Shown here: in pieces, positions 23,851 through 35,440 of the stretch
How positions within the stretch are numbered: position 1 is the stretch's first letter
How the letters are laid out: every line of letters starts with the position of its first letter
NCBI GenBank assembly: GCA_018398575.1
Contig: JAGTXZ010000014.1
Span: 558,001 to 622,000, forward strand
Source of the DNA: Ampelomyces quisqualis
Taxonomy: Eukaryota; Ascomycota; Dothideomycetes; Pleosporales; Phaeosphaeriaceae
Direction of reading: 5' to 3'
Length of the DNA: 64,000 bases
Notes under the pieces: model-generated
Seen by the model: only the letters and a program-made list of their open reading frames with translations
What the model was told of the DNA's origin: nothing
Database searches by the model: none
Position numbers and translations under genes: made by a program

Positions 23851-24149
23851 TGTAACAACGCAGGTAGGTACAGCTATTAGGATTAAATCAGATACATATT
23901 AGAGGCATATAGGAGTGCGTATAGTATTAGAGATTCTAGATTAGCTATATACCTATAGGTCTTGTACAGAAGGACAAGAGAAACTTGTCCTCTATCTATG
24001 CTATAGGCTTATATTTATAGTGGGCGTAGCAGCTAAGTTAGAGCGCTATTAGAGTACTTTTAGTTCTAATCTGCTAGCTTCCTACATAATCTGTTACTAA
24101 GTCTTTATAAGGTATTAGATGTAATATGTATTTGCATGTGCTTGTTACA
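23851..24149 (-). repeat. LTR (299 bp; 3' LTR of the minus-strand element)
   Basis: TGTAACAACG at the left and CTTGTTACA at the right; inverted TGTAACA/TGTTACA termini. It has few gaps relative to the other LTRs and differs mainly by transitions. Confidence 0.95.
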
Positions 24150-24329
24150 TTACTCCTCTTCTTAAAATTAATAGTCTCTATTAATTAGGTCTATATTAGT
24201 GTTGTTTTAGATACCTTTCTAAATTGTTATAAACTTACATTTACTTTAAGTTTATTTTAAGATAACGTAATATAGCTGTTTGTTATTGTTTTAATCTACG
24301 CGCTAGCGCGTTTAAAGTTTCTAACTTTA

Positions 24330-25252
24330 CCTTAAGCTTTTTAAGCATATATACAAGGCTAGCCCTCTAGTATACTACTTCTCTATACTCTCCTCCTATA
24401 CGTTTGTATACCTACAGCTATCTAACTGCTCTTCTAATTTAATTGTTAGCTAATTGTTTCTACAGATACACACAATACCTATTTCTGTTTCTTCTAAGGC
24501 TTATCTTCTAGCCTATTAAGTTGTTTACCTGCAGGCTGCAAGAGCTTTTACCTACAGCTATTTTAATATTAAGTTTAGATTCTATTTAGATGTGTCTAAG
24601 AAGTGTGCTTATTGCACACTCTTAAATAAGAAGTGTTGCCTAGTTCCTCTATATGCAGGCTAGGAGTATAATAGCCTCTCTAAGGCCCTTAACTGCAGGT
24701 TTACTGCCCTAGGTAGAGACAAGTCTAACAAGGTAGTGTTAGAGTAAGAGGCTGCTATTAAGAAGGCAGTATTTTAGTTAGCTACTGTTGTGCAAGTAGG
24801 TACTACACAAGTAGCTAACATAAATAACGCTAACTTATTAGTTAGCGCTTATTACTAGAGAGAGAAGCTAGCTAAGAAGGTTAGGGTAATAGCTAAAGAG
24901 GTTAGGTTGCTTAGAAAAAGCATAGCTAGGTTAACTAGTATAGTTGCTTAGCTAGTAAATGTTATAATAGCATTAAGGGCTAATTAGTTAGTAAAGCAAG
25001 AGAAGGCGCAGGCAGTAACATTTTAAGTAGTAGTAGAGCAGAAGGCAGGTACTTGCAGCAAGCAGAGCTAAAACAAAAGACAACTAGGTAGTACGTTAGT
25101 GTCTGTACCTAAAGATTTAGACAGTTAAGAACATTCTACTAGTAGCAGTAACAGTCTGCTATTAGATTTAATAGAAGAGTAAGACTCTTATTATTAATAG
25201 CTGTTACCTACTAGTGTAGTAGTTGCAATATTAAGTTTAATTTCCCTAACAT
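24330..25252 (+). pseudogene. antisense accessory frame of the chromovirus (best-read copy)
   Basis: This runs opposite to the retroelement's own genes, between its 3' LTR and the end of pol. The frame is readable from about 24330 to a TAA at about 25250, roughly 300 codons, with mostly TAA/TAG interruptions. At about 24600-24645 it has C-x2-C followed by N-K-K-C-C, a zinc-binding-like Cys cluster. From about 24840 to 24990 a Leu/Val/Lys-rich stretch fits a coiled coil, then come an acidic Asp/Ser-rich part and a hydrophobic C-terminus. Four copies of the element keep the frame. Function unknown; it resembles hypothetical proteins common in repeat-rich Dothideomycetes, as far as I recall. Confidence 0.5.
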
Positions 25253-25283
25253 AATTGTCTTGCAATACTATAAGATCTTTAAC

Positions 25284-28200
25284 TTCTTTTTCCTATACTG
25301 TAATCTACTTAGCTAACACTTATAGAGGTTCTAGCTGTTTTAGATAGCGTTTATAGAACGCTTATAATATATATAGGGCGCTTATAAAGTTTAAGGCGTT
25401 ATACTAGGTAGGGTTAAGGTTATAGCCTACTTATTTTACGCAATACTTTAAGATAGAGCAGTGCAGCTTGCTAGCCAAGATCTCTTTAACTTCCTATTCT
25501 TTAACGCCTTAAATTAGGATACTAGATAAGTTTAGGCTTAGCTAACTAGGTAAGAGGTTGTTAAAGTCCTTGTAAAGGACGTTTAGAGCAAACACGTTAT
25601 AGATCTTAGAACCTTTAGGTAGCTTTAGTTAAAATAAATAGCTAACTTATTCTAAAACTTTAAAGAGGCCTTCTTACAATTTAGCAAGTTTGCAACTTAA
25701 GTAAGTAACAGATAAGTTTTAGGTTAACAGGTAAACCTTGTTACCTACTGCCTAATTAACAAGTTAATAATGTTTGTTTACTTTAGCAGCTATCTATTTC
25801 TGTACTTTCTCTATATTGTCTTTAGCTGTGCACTAGGCTTTATGTATGCAGGTAGCTAAGCTTAAAGCATTCTTAACGTTTATATCTTTGTGTTTTAAAG
25901 AAGATAATACCTAATTCTAGCTCTATTATAGTTTAGATCTAAATAAGAGCTAGTATAGCGCTATACCAATTGCAGAGTGCGGCAGCGTAGCTTAGGCTTA
26001 ATTAATTATTAGCAAGAGGTTACTCTAGTTATCCTAGTAATAAGATACAAAAGGCCTTAATTGTAAATTAATATACTTATTTATAATCTTAGTTTGTCTA
26101 TTAGTTTGTTTATAGTAGGCTGTAGAAAGCTTAAGTTGCACGCCTAAGATCTTGCAGAACTTAGACTAGAATTAAGACACAAATTAGAGTCTGTAGTTAG
26201 ACACTATACTTTTAAGCGTATAGCTAAATTAGTATACCTATTAGATAAACAAGTAAGCTATTTCTTAAGCGTTAATTATTTTGTAGTAAGGAATAAAAAC
26301 AGCTTGCTTAGATAGGCAATTAATAACAACTATAATTTAATTATAGCTATAACAATCTATTAGAAATGTCTTAAAATCTATACACAAATGCTGCATAGGC
26401 CTATTAGAAATTTGTAACAGATAAAGGAAACCTTTGGCTTAGAGCTATCTTAGATGCAATCTTTAACAAGAAACGTAGTTTTATACATAGCGTTTGCATA
26501 TAGCCTCTATACTCCTCTAATAATATTACTAAGCTAAAAGCTAATACGTCTTTATAGTGCTTAGGTAAGCAGTAAATACTTAATTATAAGCCTCTCTAAT
26601 TAGTTAAGTGCACAAAGAAGAGTCTCTAAGTATATATAGGCGTAAGTAATACAGTAGTAGTCTTTCTTAAACACAATACAGCTATAGTAGCGTAAGGCGT
26701 TCTTCCTTAAAGAAGCAGCAATTCTCTACTAGCAGGGCTTTAATTAGTTCTAATAAGTTAAGATTTAGAGAGGCACTAATAGATTAGACTAAAATAGCTA
26801 AAATATTAATCTCTAGCTAGTTACAGACGTAGTTCTAAGCTAGTTTAGAGTTAACTAGAGGGCTTAGGCGTTTAGGTCCTAGAAGTACACAGGATCTGTT
26901 GTCTTGTTAGGCAGCCTTAACTTTACTAACATTCTGTTCCCTTTAGCTTAAGATATTAGCTTGCTTATTAAGCTTGCTAGGCGTATACTTAATACAGAAA
27001 TTAAAAGAGGCAATAATCTCTGCCTATTGTGCTTAACGTGTATTAAGAACCTTAGTAGTTATAAAGTATTCTAAGAAGTAGTAATCTAAATACACCTAGA
27101 TTTAACTCTGTATAGAGGTAAGTTTAGCTCTCTACTTCTTAAACGCTTTTAAGATAGCAAAAAGTTCTTTATTGTATATTTTTTAATTAAGCTTAGCCCT
27201 AGATAGGGCGTAACTATAGAAGGCTATAGGATACTACTTGTTATTAGGGTACTTCTAAAAGAGTACTCCTGCTATTACTCTATCTAACGCGTTAGTTTCT
27301 AACTTTGTGTTATACTTAAGATAGAAATAAGATAGCGTAGAAATAGCTAGAAGTAAGGCTTTAATCTAATTAAAAGCCTATTAGCAGTCTATAGTCTATT
27401 TAAACAGTGTAGCAAGACTTTAAAGCTTTATAATTAGTTTAGCTACATAAGAGAAATCCTTAATAAATTGTTAATAGAAACTAGCAAAACTAAGAAATAA
27501 CTTAACGCTAGTAACTATAGTAGGTTTAGCCTAGTTTTAGAGTGCTTCTACCTTGTTAGAGTTAACTTTAGTGCCCTAGTTTATTAAAACGTAACCTAAA
27601 TACTTTGTGCAGGTTACATAGAATTTACTCTTCTAAATATCTACTTAGAGTCCTGCAGTACGTAGGCGCTCTAGAACCTTTTAAACATATTTCTAATATA
27701 AGTTTATATTCTTAGAGTAGATTAGGATGTTGTTAAGATACGTAATGCAGAAATTGTTAAGATAATCAATTAGTATATTATTTATATAGCGTTAATACGT
27801 AGCTAGCCTATTACACAAGCTAAAAGAAAGAACCTTACACTTATATATACTATAACAGGTCTAAAAGGTAGTATACTCTTTAGAGTTAGGATCTATACAA
27901 ATTTTGTTAAAAGCAGCCTAGATGTTAAACTTAGTAAAGATCTTAGCCTTAAAGGGGCGTAATAGCAGCTTATTAATACAAGAGATTAGATAGACGTCTT
28001 TGCGCGTAAGAGCGTTAATCTTCTAGTAGTCTATACAGATACGTATATCTCTATTTAGTTTACGTACACAAAGGATAAGTAAAGTAAAAGAACTTTAGCT
28101 AGCCTTAATAAAACCCTTCTAAAGGTGTTCCTAGACGTAGGCCTTAGTAGCTTTAAGCTCCTCCTAGTTTTGCTTGTACAAAAGACTAAACGCATTTAGT

Positions 28201-29150
28201 AATAGTTCTTTAAGAATAATCTTGTAATTGTACAGACAATAAAGAAGCAATTAATTAGCTGCTAACTTGCTAAATATATCCTAATACTAGAAGTAACAGG
28301 TAAGTAATCTCTTATCTAATTAGCTTTAATTGTCTGCGTTGTCCTTAGAGGCAAGAATCTTGTTAATCTTATAGAGGCTTGTTGTAAAGAACTTGTTCTA
28401 GGGCTTCTTTATAATAAAGTAAAATGCATTAGCAGAAATAAGAGCAATGTAGGTAGTTAGAGAAAGTTTAGACTCTAAGTAGTTTTGCTTAGTTAGAGTA
28501 TAAAAAATCTCTAAGATCTTTTAAGCTAATAGGAGCTTTAAGCATCTCTTAATACAATAAATAAAAGAAGAGAAACAGTAAGAACTATTTTAGATACAAT
28601 AGTCTTCTTTCTCCTATAGAGCGTTGCGTTATTGCACATTAAGATAGATAGTAGCTAGCACTATAGCTTAATATAAAACAGTAAAAATAGGGGGTAAAAG
28701 ATTATATAAACAGAGGTACTTAGATAGCTAAATAAACTGTAACCTATCTGTGTCTAATTGAATCTTAAATTGTCTTAACTATTAGAGGCTAAGTATACAA
28801 TCCTAAGACCTAAGATTAAGAATAAGGAATAGATAGTTTAAAATCTTTTAGCTATTAATATTTAAGTGTAGTTAAATATATTAAGTAACTAAAGAAGTAA
28901 TCTAATTCTTAAAGCTGTATACCTAAACCTAAAAAGGGAGCTTTTAAATAGGTTACTGCAAGGCTTTAAAAACAGATAAGACAATTTGTAAATTTAAAAA
29001 TAGAAAACTTTAAGCACTAGTGTTAACAAGAGTATTAAGGCGTAAGCTAAGGCCTTAGTTGTAAAGAAGTGTAGGTATAAGAAAATAGAGACTGCAAAAC
29101 AAATAAGAAAGGTTAAAGTAGGATAGATTGTAACAGCTTAGGCCTAGGAA
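25284..29150 (-). pseudogene. chromovirus pol (protease-RT-RNase H-integrase-chromodomain)
   Basis: Identified by collinearity with the plus-strand copy. The order on the minus strand is RT with a Y-L-(D/N)-(D/N) box (about 27730), RNase H, integrase core and chromodomain (about 25380-25510). Numerous TAA/TAG codons make it inactive. Confidence 0.82.
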
Positions 29151-30560
29151 GAAGTATCTTTCTAGGCGCTTCTGTTTCTTGTATAATACACCTCCTAATT
29201 AGGTTACTCTTAAGCATCTTTATACTTATCTACTTCTACAGCTTTAATCTAACGCACATAAGGCTTTATACAGTTACTAAAGTAGTGTCCTAGCTTACTA
29301 CAATTGTAACAACTACTAGAGGTCTTTTATTATTCTAGCTTAGGAGTCTTTGTAAAAAGACGTACTATTATAGATTAATAGACTAGCGCAGAATTTATTA
29401 GAGCGCTAGTAGTAGTAGTCTAATTTAGCTCGAAATTCTGTTGTAAAGCTAACCTAATTAGCAACCTAGCAGCAGCTAGTGTTATACTTAGTATAAAGTT
29501 GTTCTTCTGCTCTATATTGTATATAGTAAGGTGTTCTACTATCTAATTAAATAAGTTCTTCTATTAGTACCTAAATCCTAGGTTAGAGGCTTGCAACCCT
29601 AGCGTAATCTTAGTTTACAAGTAGTAAAACTACTTTAAAGGAGGTACTTATTTCTTAACTATAGAACTTAGAAACCTAGCTTTAAACAAGAGGAACGTTT
29701 TCTTCTTAGTTATCTGCATTTAATTAAAAGCTGCTTAGCTTTCAGCTACCTTGTTACCTGTAATAAAGTAAGACTTAAGTAGCCTAATTATTTGCTTAGC
29801 GTTTTAGAATTACTCTTAATTAGTATCTAATAAATATTATAGCTTAAGATAGCTCTTAGCTAATCCTGTAGTATAGCCCTATACTAAGGCCATGCGTTTT
29901 CTTTTAGTCTAATAGTAATCTAAGTTAATCTTAAGTTAATCCTAGATAGAGGCCTACTATTAGCAGAAGGTAAGATCTTTTCTATTACTAAGATTGTCTA
30001 TATTAGGCGTTTTCTTAGATCGTTAAAGTTAGCAAAAGCCTTTATAGTAATATAAGTACTTAAATGTAAAGCTATTAGATAAACAGTAGGGTGCAGAATT
30101 ATTCTAAGGTAATTTAGTAGTAGGTAGAGGCTTGTCTAGTCCTATTAACAGAGTTAGTCCTTTCTTAAGAGAATTAATTTCTGCTAAAGCCTATTTTAAA
30201 TCTTGTTGTAATTAATTAACTTCTATTTAAGCAGGGGTTAGATTTAGTGCAGCTTTAGGCTAAAAGAGTTTCTTAGTGTCTGTCTTTTTTACTTTAGCAC
30301 TCTATTGCCAGGTTGTTACAGTTAATACAGAGTTGTCTTAGAGGAAAACTCTTAAGGTTAGTTCCTTAGAGAAAGTTATTAGCGTTGCCTCTAATACTCC
30401 TAAGTTATTAATAGTCTCTAAGTTTCTATTGTAGCGCTAAACGCAACTTTTCTAAAGTAATCCTAACTGTTGTGTTAATAGGAAGATCTAAACCTAAAGG
30501 CTTTAGCTATTAAAAGATCTAAGAGATCCTAACTGTGTTTAATAGATTTAAGGTTACAAA
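29151..30560 (-). pseudogene. chromovirus gag with CCHC zinc knuckle
   Basis: The CCHC knuckle (C-Y-N-C-x4-H-x4-C pattern) is at about 29270-29311 on the minus strand. Upstream lies a retrotransposon-gag-like region with a predicted coiled coil. The frame is broken by RIP stops. Confidence 0.75.
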
Positions 30561-30667
30561 TAAATCTAATTCAGATAGGGTTCTAGACGTTTTAACGCAA
30601 TCTTTTTAAAAGTAAATTGCAATATTATATAAATGCTATTACTAGCAGGACAAAGTTTCTCTTGTAA

Positions 30668-30966
30668 TGTAACAACGCAGGTAGGTACAGCTATTAGGAT
30701 TAAATTAGATACGTATTAGAAGCATATAGGAGTGCGTGTAGTATTAGAGATTCTAAATTAGCTATACACCTATAGGTTTTGTACAGAAGGACAAGAGAAA
30801 CTTATCCTCTATCTATGCTATAGGCTTATATTTATAGTAGGCGTAGCAGCTAAGTTAGAGCGCTGTTAGAGCGCTTTTAGTCCTAATCTACTAGCTCTCT
30901 ATATAATCTGTTACTAAGTCTTTATAAGGTATTAGATATAACATGTGTTTGCATGTGCTTGTTACA
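30668..30966 (-). repeat. LTR (299 bp; 5' LTR of the minus-strand element)
   Basis: Same termini and length as its partner at 23851-24149. ATTAG follows at 30967-30971. Confidence 0.95.
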
Positions 30967-31038
30967 ATTAGCGCTAATAGAGCATATAATAGCCTTGCTA
31001 GCTAGCTACTTTCTACCTCTTACTATATTTACATTTTC

Positions 31039-31345
31039 CTAACCTTAAAACTAGAGATAAATTTACCTATATATCTCTAGTCTTAGAGTTAAGGTTATAG
31101 TCTTTTGTTAAAACATATACAAAACCTAGTGTTATTTTTATTTATTATACACTTGCGCCTTCTTACACTTCTCTAACCTTAAAACTAGAGATAAATTTAC
31201 CTATATGTCTCTAGTCTTAGAGTTAAGGTAACAGTCTTTTGTTAAAATATATATAAAACCTAGTGTTACTTTTATCTATTATACACTTACGCCTTCTTAT
31301 ACTTTTCTAACCTTAAAACTAGAGATAAATTTACTTATATGCCTA
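31039..31345 (+). repeat. 134-bp tandem repeat in copy B (2.3 units)
   Basis: CTAACCTTAAAACTAGAG boxes at 31039, 31173 and 31307 repeat the 134-bp spacing seen at 11152-11450. Confidence 0.88.
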
Positions 31346-31545
31346 TATATACAGCTGCTTCTTAACACATAACTTATACTTTAAATTTAATATTACTGTC
31401 TTTATATATATATTCCTTATAAGTCTAAGAGACTTAATTCTTTATTATATTTTTATTCTTATAAAACTAAAACTATACCTATTACGTCTATATATTAGTG
31501 TAGTTTAAAAATCTAGAACTAAGCTTTACTATGTTGTTAGCACTA

Positions 31546-31844
31546 TGTAACAACGCAGGTAGGTACAGCTATTAAGATTAAATTAGATACGTATTAGAGG
31601 CATATAGGAGTGCGTATTGTATCAGAGATTCTAGATTAGCTATACACCTATAGGTCTTGTACAAAAGGATAAGAGAAACTTGTTCTCTATCTATACTATA
31701 GGCTTATATTTATAGTAGGCGTAGCAGCTAAGTTAGAGCGTTATTAAAGCGCTTTTAGTCCTAATCTACTAGCTCCCTACATAATCTGTTACTAAGCCTT
31801 TATAAGGTATTAGATATAACATATATTTGCATGTACTTGTTACA
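31546..31844 (-). repeat. LTR (299 bp; 3' LTR)
   Basis: TGTAACAACG start and ACTTGTTACA end. A reverse-orientation purine tract (TTACTCTTCTTCTTAAAATT) follows at 31845. Confidence 0.95.
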
Positions 31845-32024
31845 TTACTCTTCTTCTTAAAATTGATAGTCTCTATTAATTAGGTCTGTATTAGTGTTGT
31901 TTTAGATACCTCTTTAAATTGTTATAAACTCTTATTTACTTTAAGTTCCTTTTAGGATAATATAATATAGCTGTTTGTTATTGTTTTAATTAGCGCGCTA
32001 GCGCGTGTAACATTCCTAACTTTA

Positions 32025-32947
32025 CCTTAAGCTTTTTAAGCATATATATAAGGCTAGCCCTCTAGTATACTACTTCTCTACACTTTCTCTCTTACGTTTA
32101 TATACCTAAAGCTATCTAAGCCTTGTCCTTTCTTAATTACTAGCTAACTATATAGTAGATACATACAATACCTATTTCTGTCTCTCTTAAAGCTTATTTC
32201 CTAGCCTATTAGGTTGTTTACCTGCAGGCTGCAAGGGCTTTTGCCTGCAGCTATTTTAATATTAAGTTTAGATTCTATTTAGACGTGTCTAAGAAGTGTA
32301 CTTATTGCACACTCTTAAATAAGAAGTGTTACCTAGTTTTCTTATATATAGGCTAGGAGTATAATAGCCTTTTTAAGGCTCTTAACTATAGGTTTGCTAC
32401 CTTAGGTAGAGACAAGTCTAATAAGGTAGTGTTAAAGCAGAAGGCTGCTATTAAGGAAGCAGCGTTTTAGTTAGCTACTGTTGTGTAAGTAAGCACTACA
32501 CAGGTAGCTAACATAAATAACGCTAACTTGTTAGTTAGCGCTTATTACTAAAGAGAGGAGCTAGCTAGGGAGGTTAAGGTAATAGCTAAGAAGGTTAGGT
32601 TGCTTAGAAGAAGCACAGCTAGGTTAACTAGTATAGTTGCTTAGCTAGTAGATATTATAATAGCATTAAGAGCTAATTAGTTAGTAGAGCAGAAAGAGGC
32701 GTAAAAGGCAGCGCAAAAGGCTAGTACTTACAGTAAGTAGGGCTAGAATAGAGAATAACTAGGTAGTGCGTTAGTGTCTGTACCTAGAAATTTAGACAAT
32801 TAAGAATATCCTACTAGTAGTAACAACAGTCTACTATTAGATTTAATAGAAGAGTAAGACTCTTATTATTACTAGCTGTTACCTACTAGTGTAGTAGTTG
32901 CAATATTAAGTTTAATTTCCCTAACATAATTGTCTTAAAATACTATA
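32025..32947 (+). pseudogene. antisense accessory frame, third copy
   Basis: Collinear with 24330-25252 (offset +7695). The Cys cluster is at about 32295-32340 and the Leu/Lys-rich part follows. Interrupted by RIP stops. Confidence 0.45.
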
Positions 32948-33647
32948 AGATCTTTAACTTCTGTTTTTTATACTATAATCTACTTAGCTAACACTTGTAG
33001 AGGTCCTAGCTGTTTTAGATAGCGTTTATAGAACGCTTACAACATGTGTAGAGCACCTATAAAGTTTAAGGCATTATACTAGGTAGAGTTAAGATTATAG
33101 CCTACCTATTTTACATAATACTTTAGGATAGAGTAGTATAGCTTGCTAGCTAAGATCTCTTTAACTTTCTATTTTTTAACGCCTTAAATTAGAATGCTAG
33201 ATAGGTTTAGGCTTAGCTAACTAGGCAGGAGGTTATTAGAGTCTTTACAGAAGACGTCTAGAGCAAATACGTTATAGATCTTAGAACCTTTAGGTAGCTT
33301 TAGTTAAAATAAATAGCTAACTTGTTCTAGAACTTTAAAGAAGCCTTTCTACAATTTAGTAAGTTTGCGACTTAAGTAGGTAACAGATAGGTTTTAGTTT
33401 AAGAGGTAAACCTTATTACCTACTACCTAATTAACAGGTTAACAATATTTATTTACCTTAGTAGCTATCTATTGCTGCGCCTTTTCTATATTATCTTTAG
33501 CTGTGCGCTAGGCTATATGCATACAAGTAGCTAAGCTTAAGGCATTCTTAACATTTATATCTTTGTATTTTAAAGAAGATAGTGCCTAATCCTAGCTCTG
33601 TTATAGTTTAGATCTAAACAAGAGCTAGTATAGCGCTATACCAATTG

Positions 33648-33946
33648 TGTAACAAGCATATGCAAACACATGTTACATCTAATACCTTATAAAGGCTTAG
33701 TAACAGATTATGTAAGAAGCTAGCAGATTAGAACCAAAAGCGCTCTAATAGCGCTCTAACTTAGCTGCTACGCCCACTATAAATATAAGCCTATAGCATA
33801 GATAAAGGATAAGTTTCTCTTGTCCTTTTGTACAAGACCTATAGGTGTATAGCTAATCTAGAATCTCTAATACAACACGTACTCCTATATACCTCTAATA
33901 CGTATCTAATTCAATCCTAATAGCTGTACCTACCTGCGTTGTTACA
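33648..33946 (+). repeat. LTR (299 bp; 5' LTR)
   Basis: Starts TGTAACAAGC and ends CTGCGTTGTTACA. It contains GGATAAGTTTCTCTTGT at 33807-33823, complementary to the region just after the LTR. Confidence 0.95.
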
Positions 33947-33968
33947 TTACAAGAGAAACTTTGTCCTG
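33947..33968 (+). promoter_or_regulatory. candidate primer-binding site, self-complementary to the LTR
   Basis: ACAAGAGAAACTTTGTCC (33949-33966) begins two bases after the 5' LTR. It does not start with TGG, so no usual tRNA primer is evident. Its reverse complement matches LTR sequence GGAYAAGTTTCTCTTGT apart from one extra base. The same sequence adjoins the 5' LTRs at 30668 and 46310. This suggests self-priming, known for Tf1-type chromoviruses. Inference. Confidence 0.45.
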
Positions 33969-34129
33969 CTAGTAATAGTATTTATATAATATTGCAATTT
34001 ACTTTTAAAAAGATTGCGTTAAAACGTCTAGAACTCTATCTAAATTAAATTTGTTTATAACCTTAAATCTATTAAACACAGTTAGGATCCCTTAGATCTC
34101 TTAACAGCTAAAGCCTTTAGGTTTAGATC

Positions 34130-35440
34130 TTCCTATTAACACAATAGTTAAAATTACTTTAGAAAAGTTGCGTTTAGTACTATAATAGAAACTTAGAGAC
34201 TATTAATAACCTAGGAGTATTAGAGGCAACGCTAATAACTCCTCCTAAAAAACTAACTTTAAGAGCCTTCCTCTAAGACAACTCTGTATTAACTGTAACA
34301 ACCTAGCAACAGAGTGCTAAAGTAAAAAAGATAGATACTAAAGAACTCTCTTAGCCTAGAGCTGCACCAAATCTAACTTCTGCCTAAATAGAGGTTAATT
34401 AATTACAACAAGATTTAAAATAGGCTTTAGCAGAAATTAATTTCCTTAAGAAAGAACTAACTCTGTTAATAGAACTAGACAAGCTTCTACCTACTACTAA
34501 ATTACTCTAGAATAATTCTGCACTCTGCTGTTTATCTAACAGCTCTATATCTAAGTACTTATATTACTATAAAAGCTCTTGCTAACTTTAACAATCTAAG
34601 AAAACGCCTAATATAGACAATCTTAGTAATAGAAAAGATCCTACCTTTTGCTAATAGCAGGCCTCTATCTAGGATTAACTTAAGATTAACTTAGATTACT
34701 ATTAGACTAAAAGACAACGCATAGCCTTAGTATAGAGCTACACTATAAGATTAGCTAAGGGCTATCTTAAGCTATAATATTTATTAGATACTAATTAAGA
34801 GTAATTCTAAAACGCTAAGCAAATAATTAGGCTACTTAAGTCTTACTTTATTACAGGTAACAAAGTAGCTAAAAGCTAAGCAGCTTTTAATTAAATGCAG
34901 ATAACTAAGAAGGAAACGTTCCCCTTGTTTAAAGCTAGGTTTCTAAGTTCTATAGTTAAGAGACAAGTACCCCCTTTAGAGTAGTTTTACTACTTATAGA
35001 CTAAGATTACGCTAGGGTTACAAGCCCCTAACCTAGGATTTAGGTACTAATAAAAGAACTTATTTAATTAGATAGTAGAACACCTTACTACATACAATAT
35101 AGAGCAGAAGAACAACTCTATACTAAGTATAACACTAGCTACTGCTAGGTTGCTAATTAGGTTAGCTCTATAACAAAATTTAGAGCTAAATTAGACTACT
35201 ACTACTAGCGCTCTAACAAATTCTGCGCTAGTCTATTAATCTATAACAGTGCGTCTTCTTATAAAGACCCCTAAGCTAGAATAACAAAAGACCTCTAGTA
35301 GTTGTTACAATTGTAGTAAGCTAGAACACTACTCTAGTAACTGCACAAAGCCTTATATGCGTTAGATTAAAGCTATAAAAGTAGATAAGTATAAAAATGC
35401 TTAAGAGTAACCTAATTAAGAGGTGTATTGTACAGGAAAT
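34130..35440 (+). pseudogene. chromovirus gag with CCHC zinc knuckle
   Basis: The sense frame shows a Pro-rich start, a helical Leu/Lys/Glu region around 34400-34470, a capsid-like region and an Arg-rich C-terminal part. The zinc knuckle C-Y-N-C-x4-H-Y-S-S-N-C is at 35303-35344, still with all four ligands. RIP-type stops interrupt the frame throughout. In intact relatives Gag packages the RNA into cytoplasmic particles. Confidence 0.8.

Larger units (their letters stand above)
23851..30966 (-). mobile_element. Ty3/gypsy chromovirus, complete, minus strand (7,116 bp)
   Basis: Two 299-bp LTRs (23851-24149 and 30668-30966) bound a reversed interior. The purine tract lies beside the left LTR (24150-24165, read on the minus strand) and the primer-binding region beside the right LTR, which fixes the direction. 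Gag, pol and chromodomain are collinear with the plus-strand copy 33648-40763, with which it shares the exact length of 7,116 bp. All frames are broken by RIP stops. It is inserted in copy B of the giant transposon. Confidence 0.95.
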
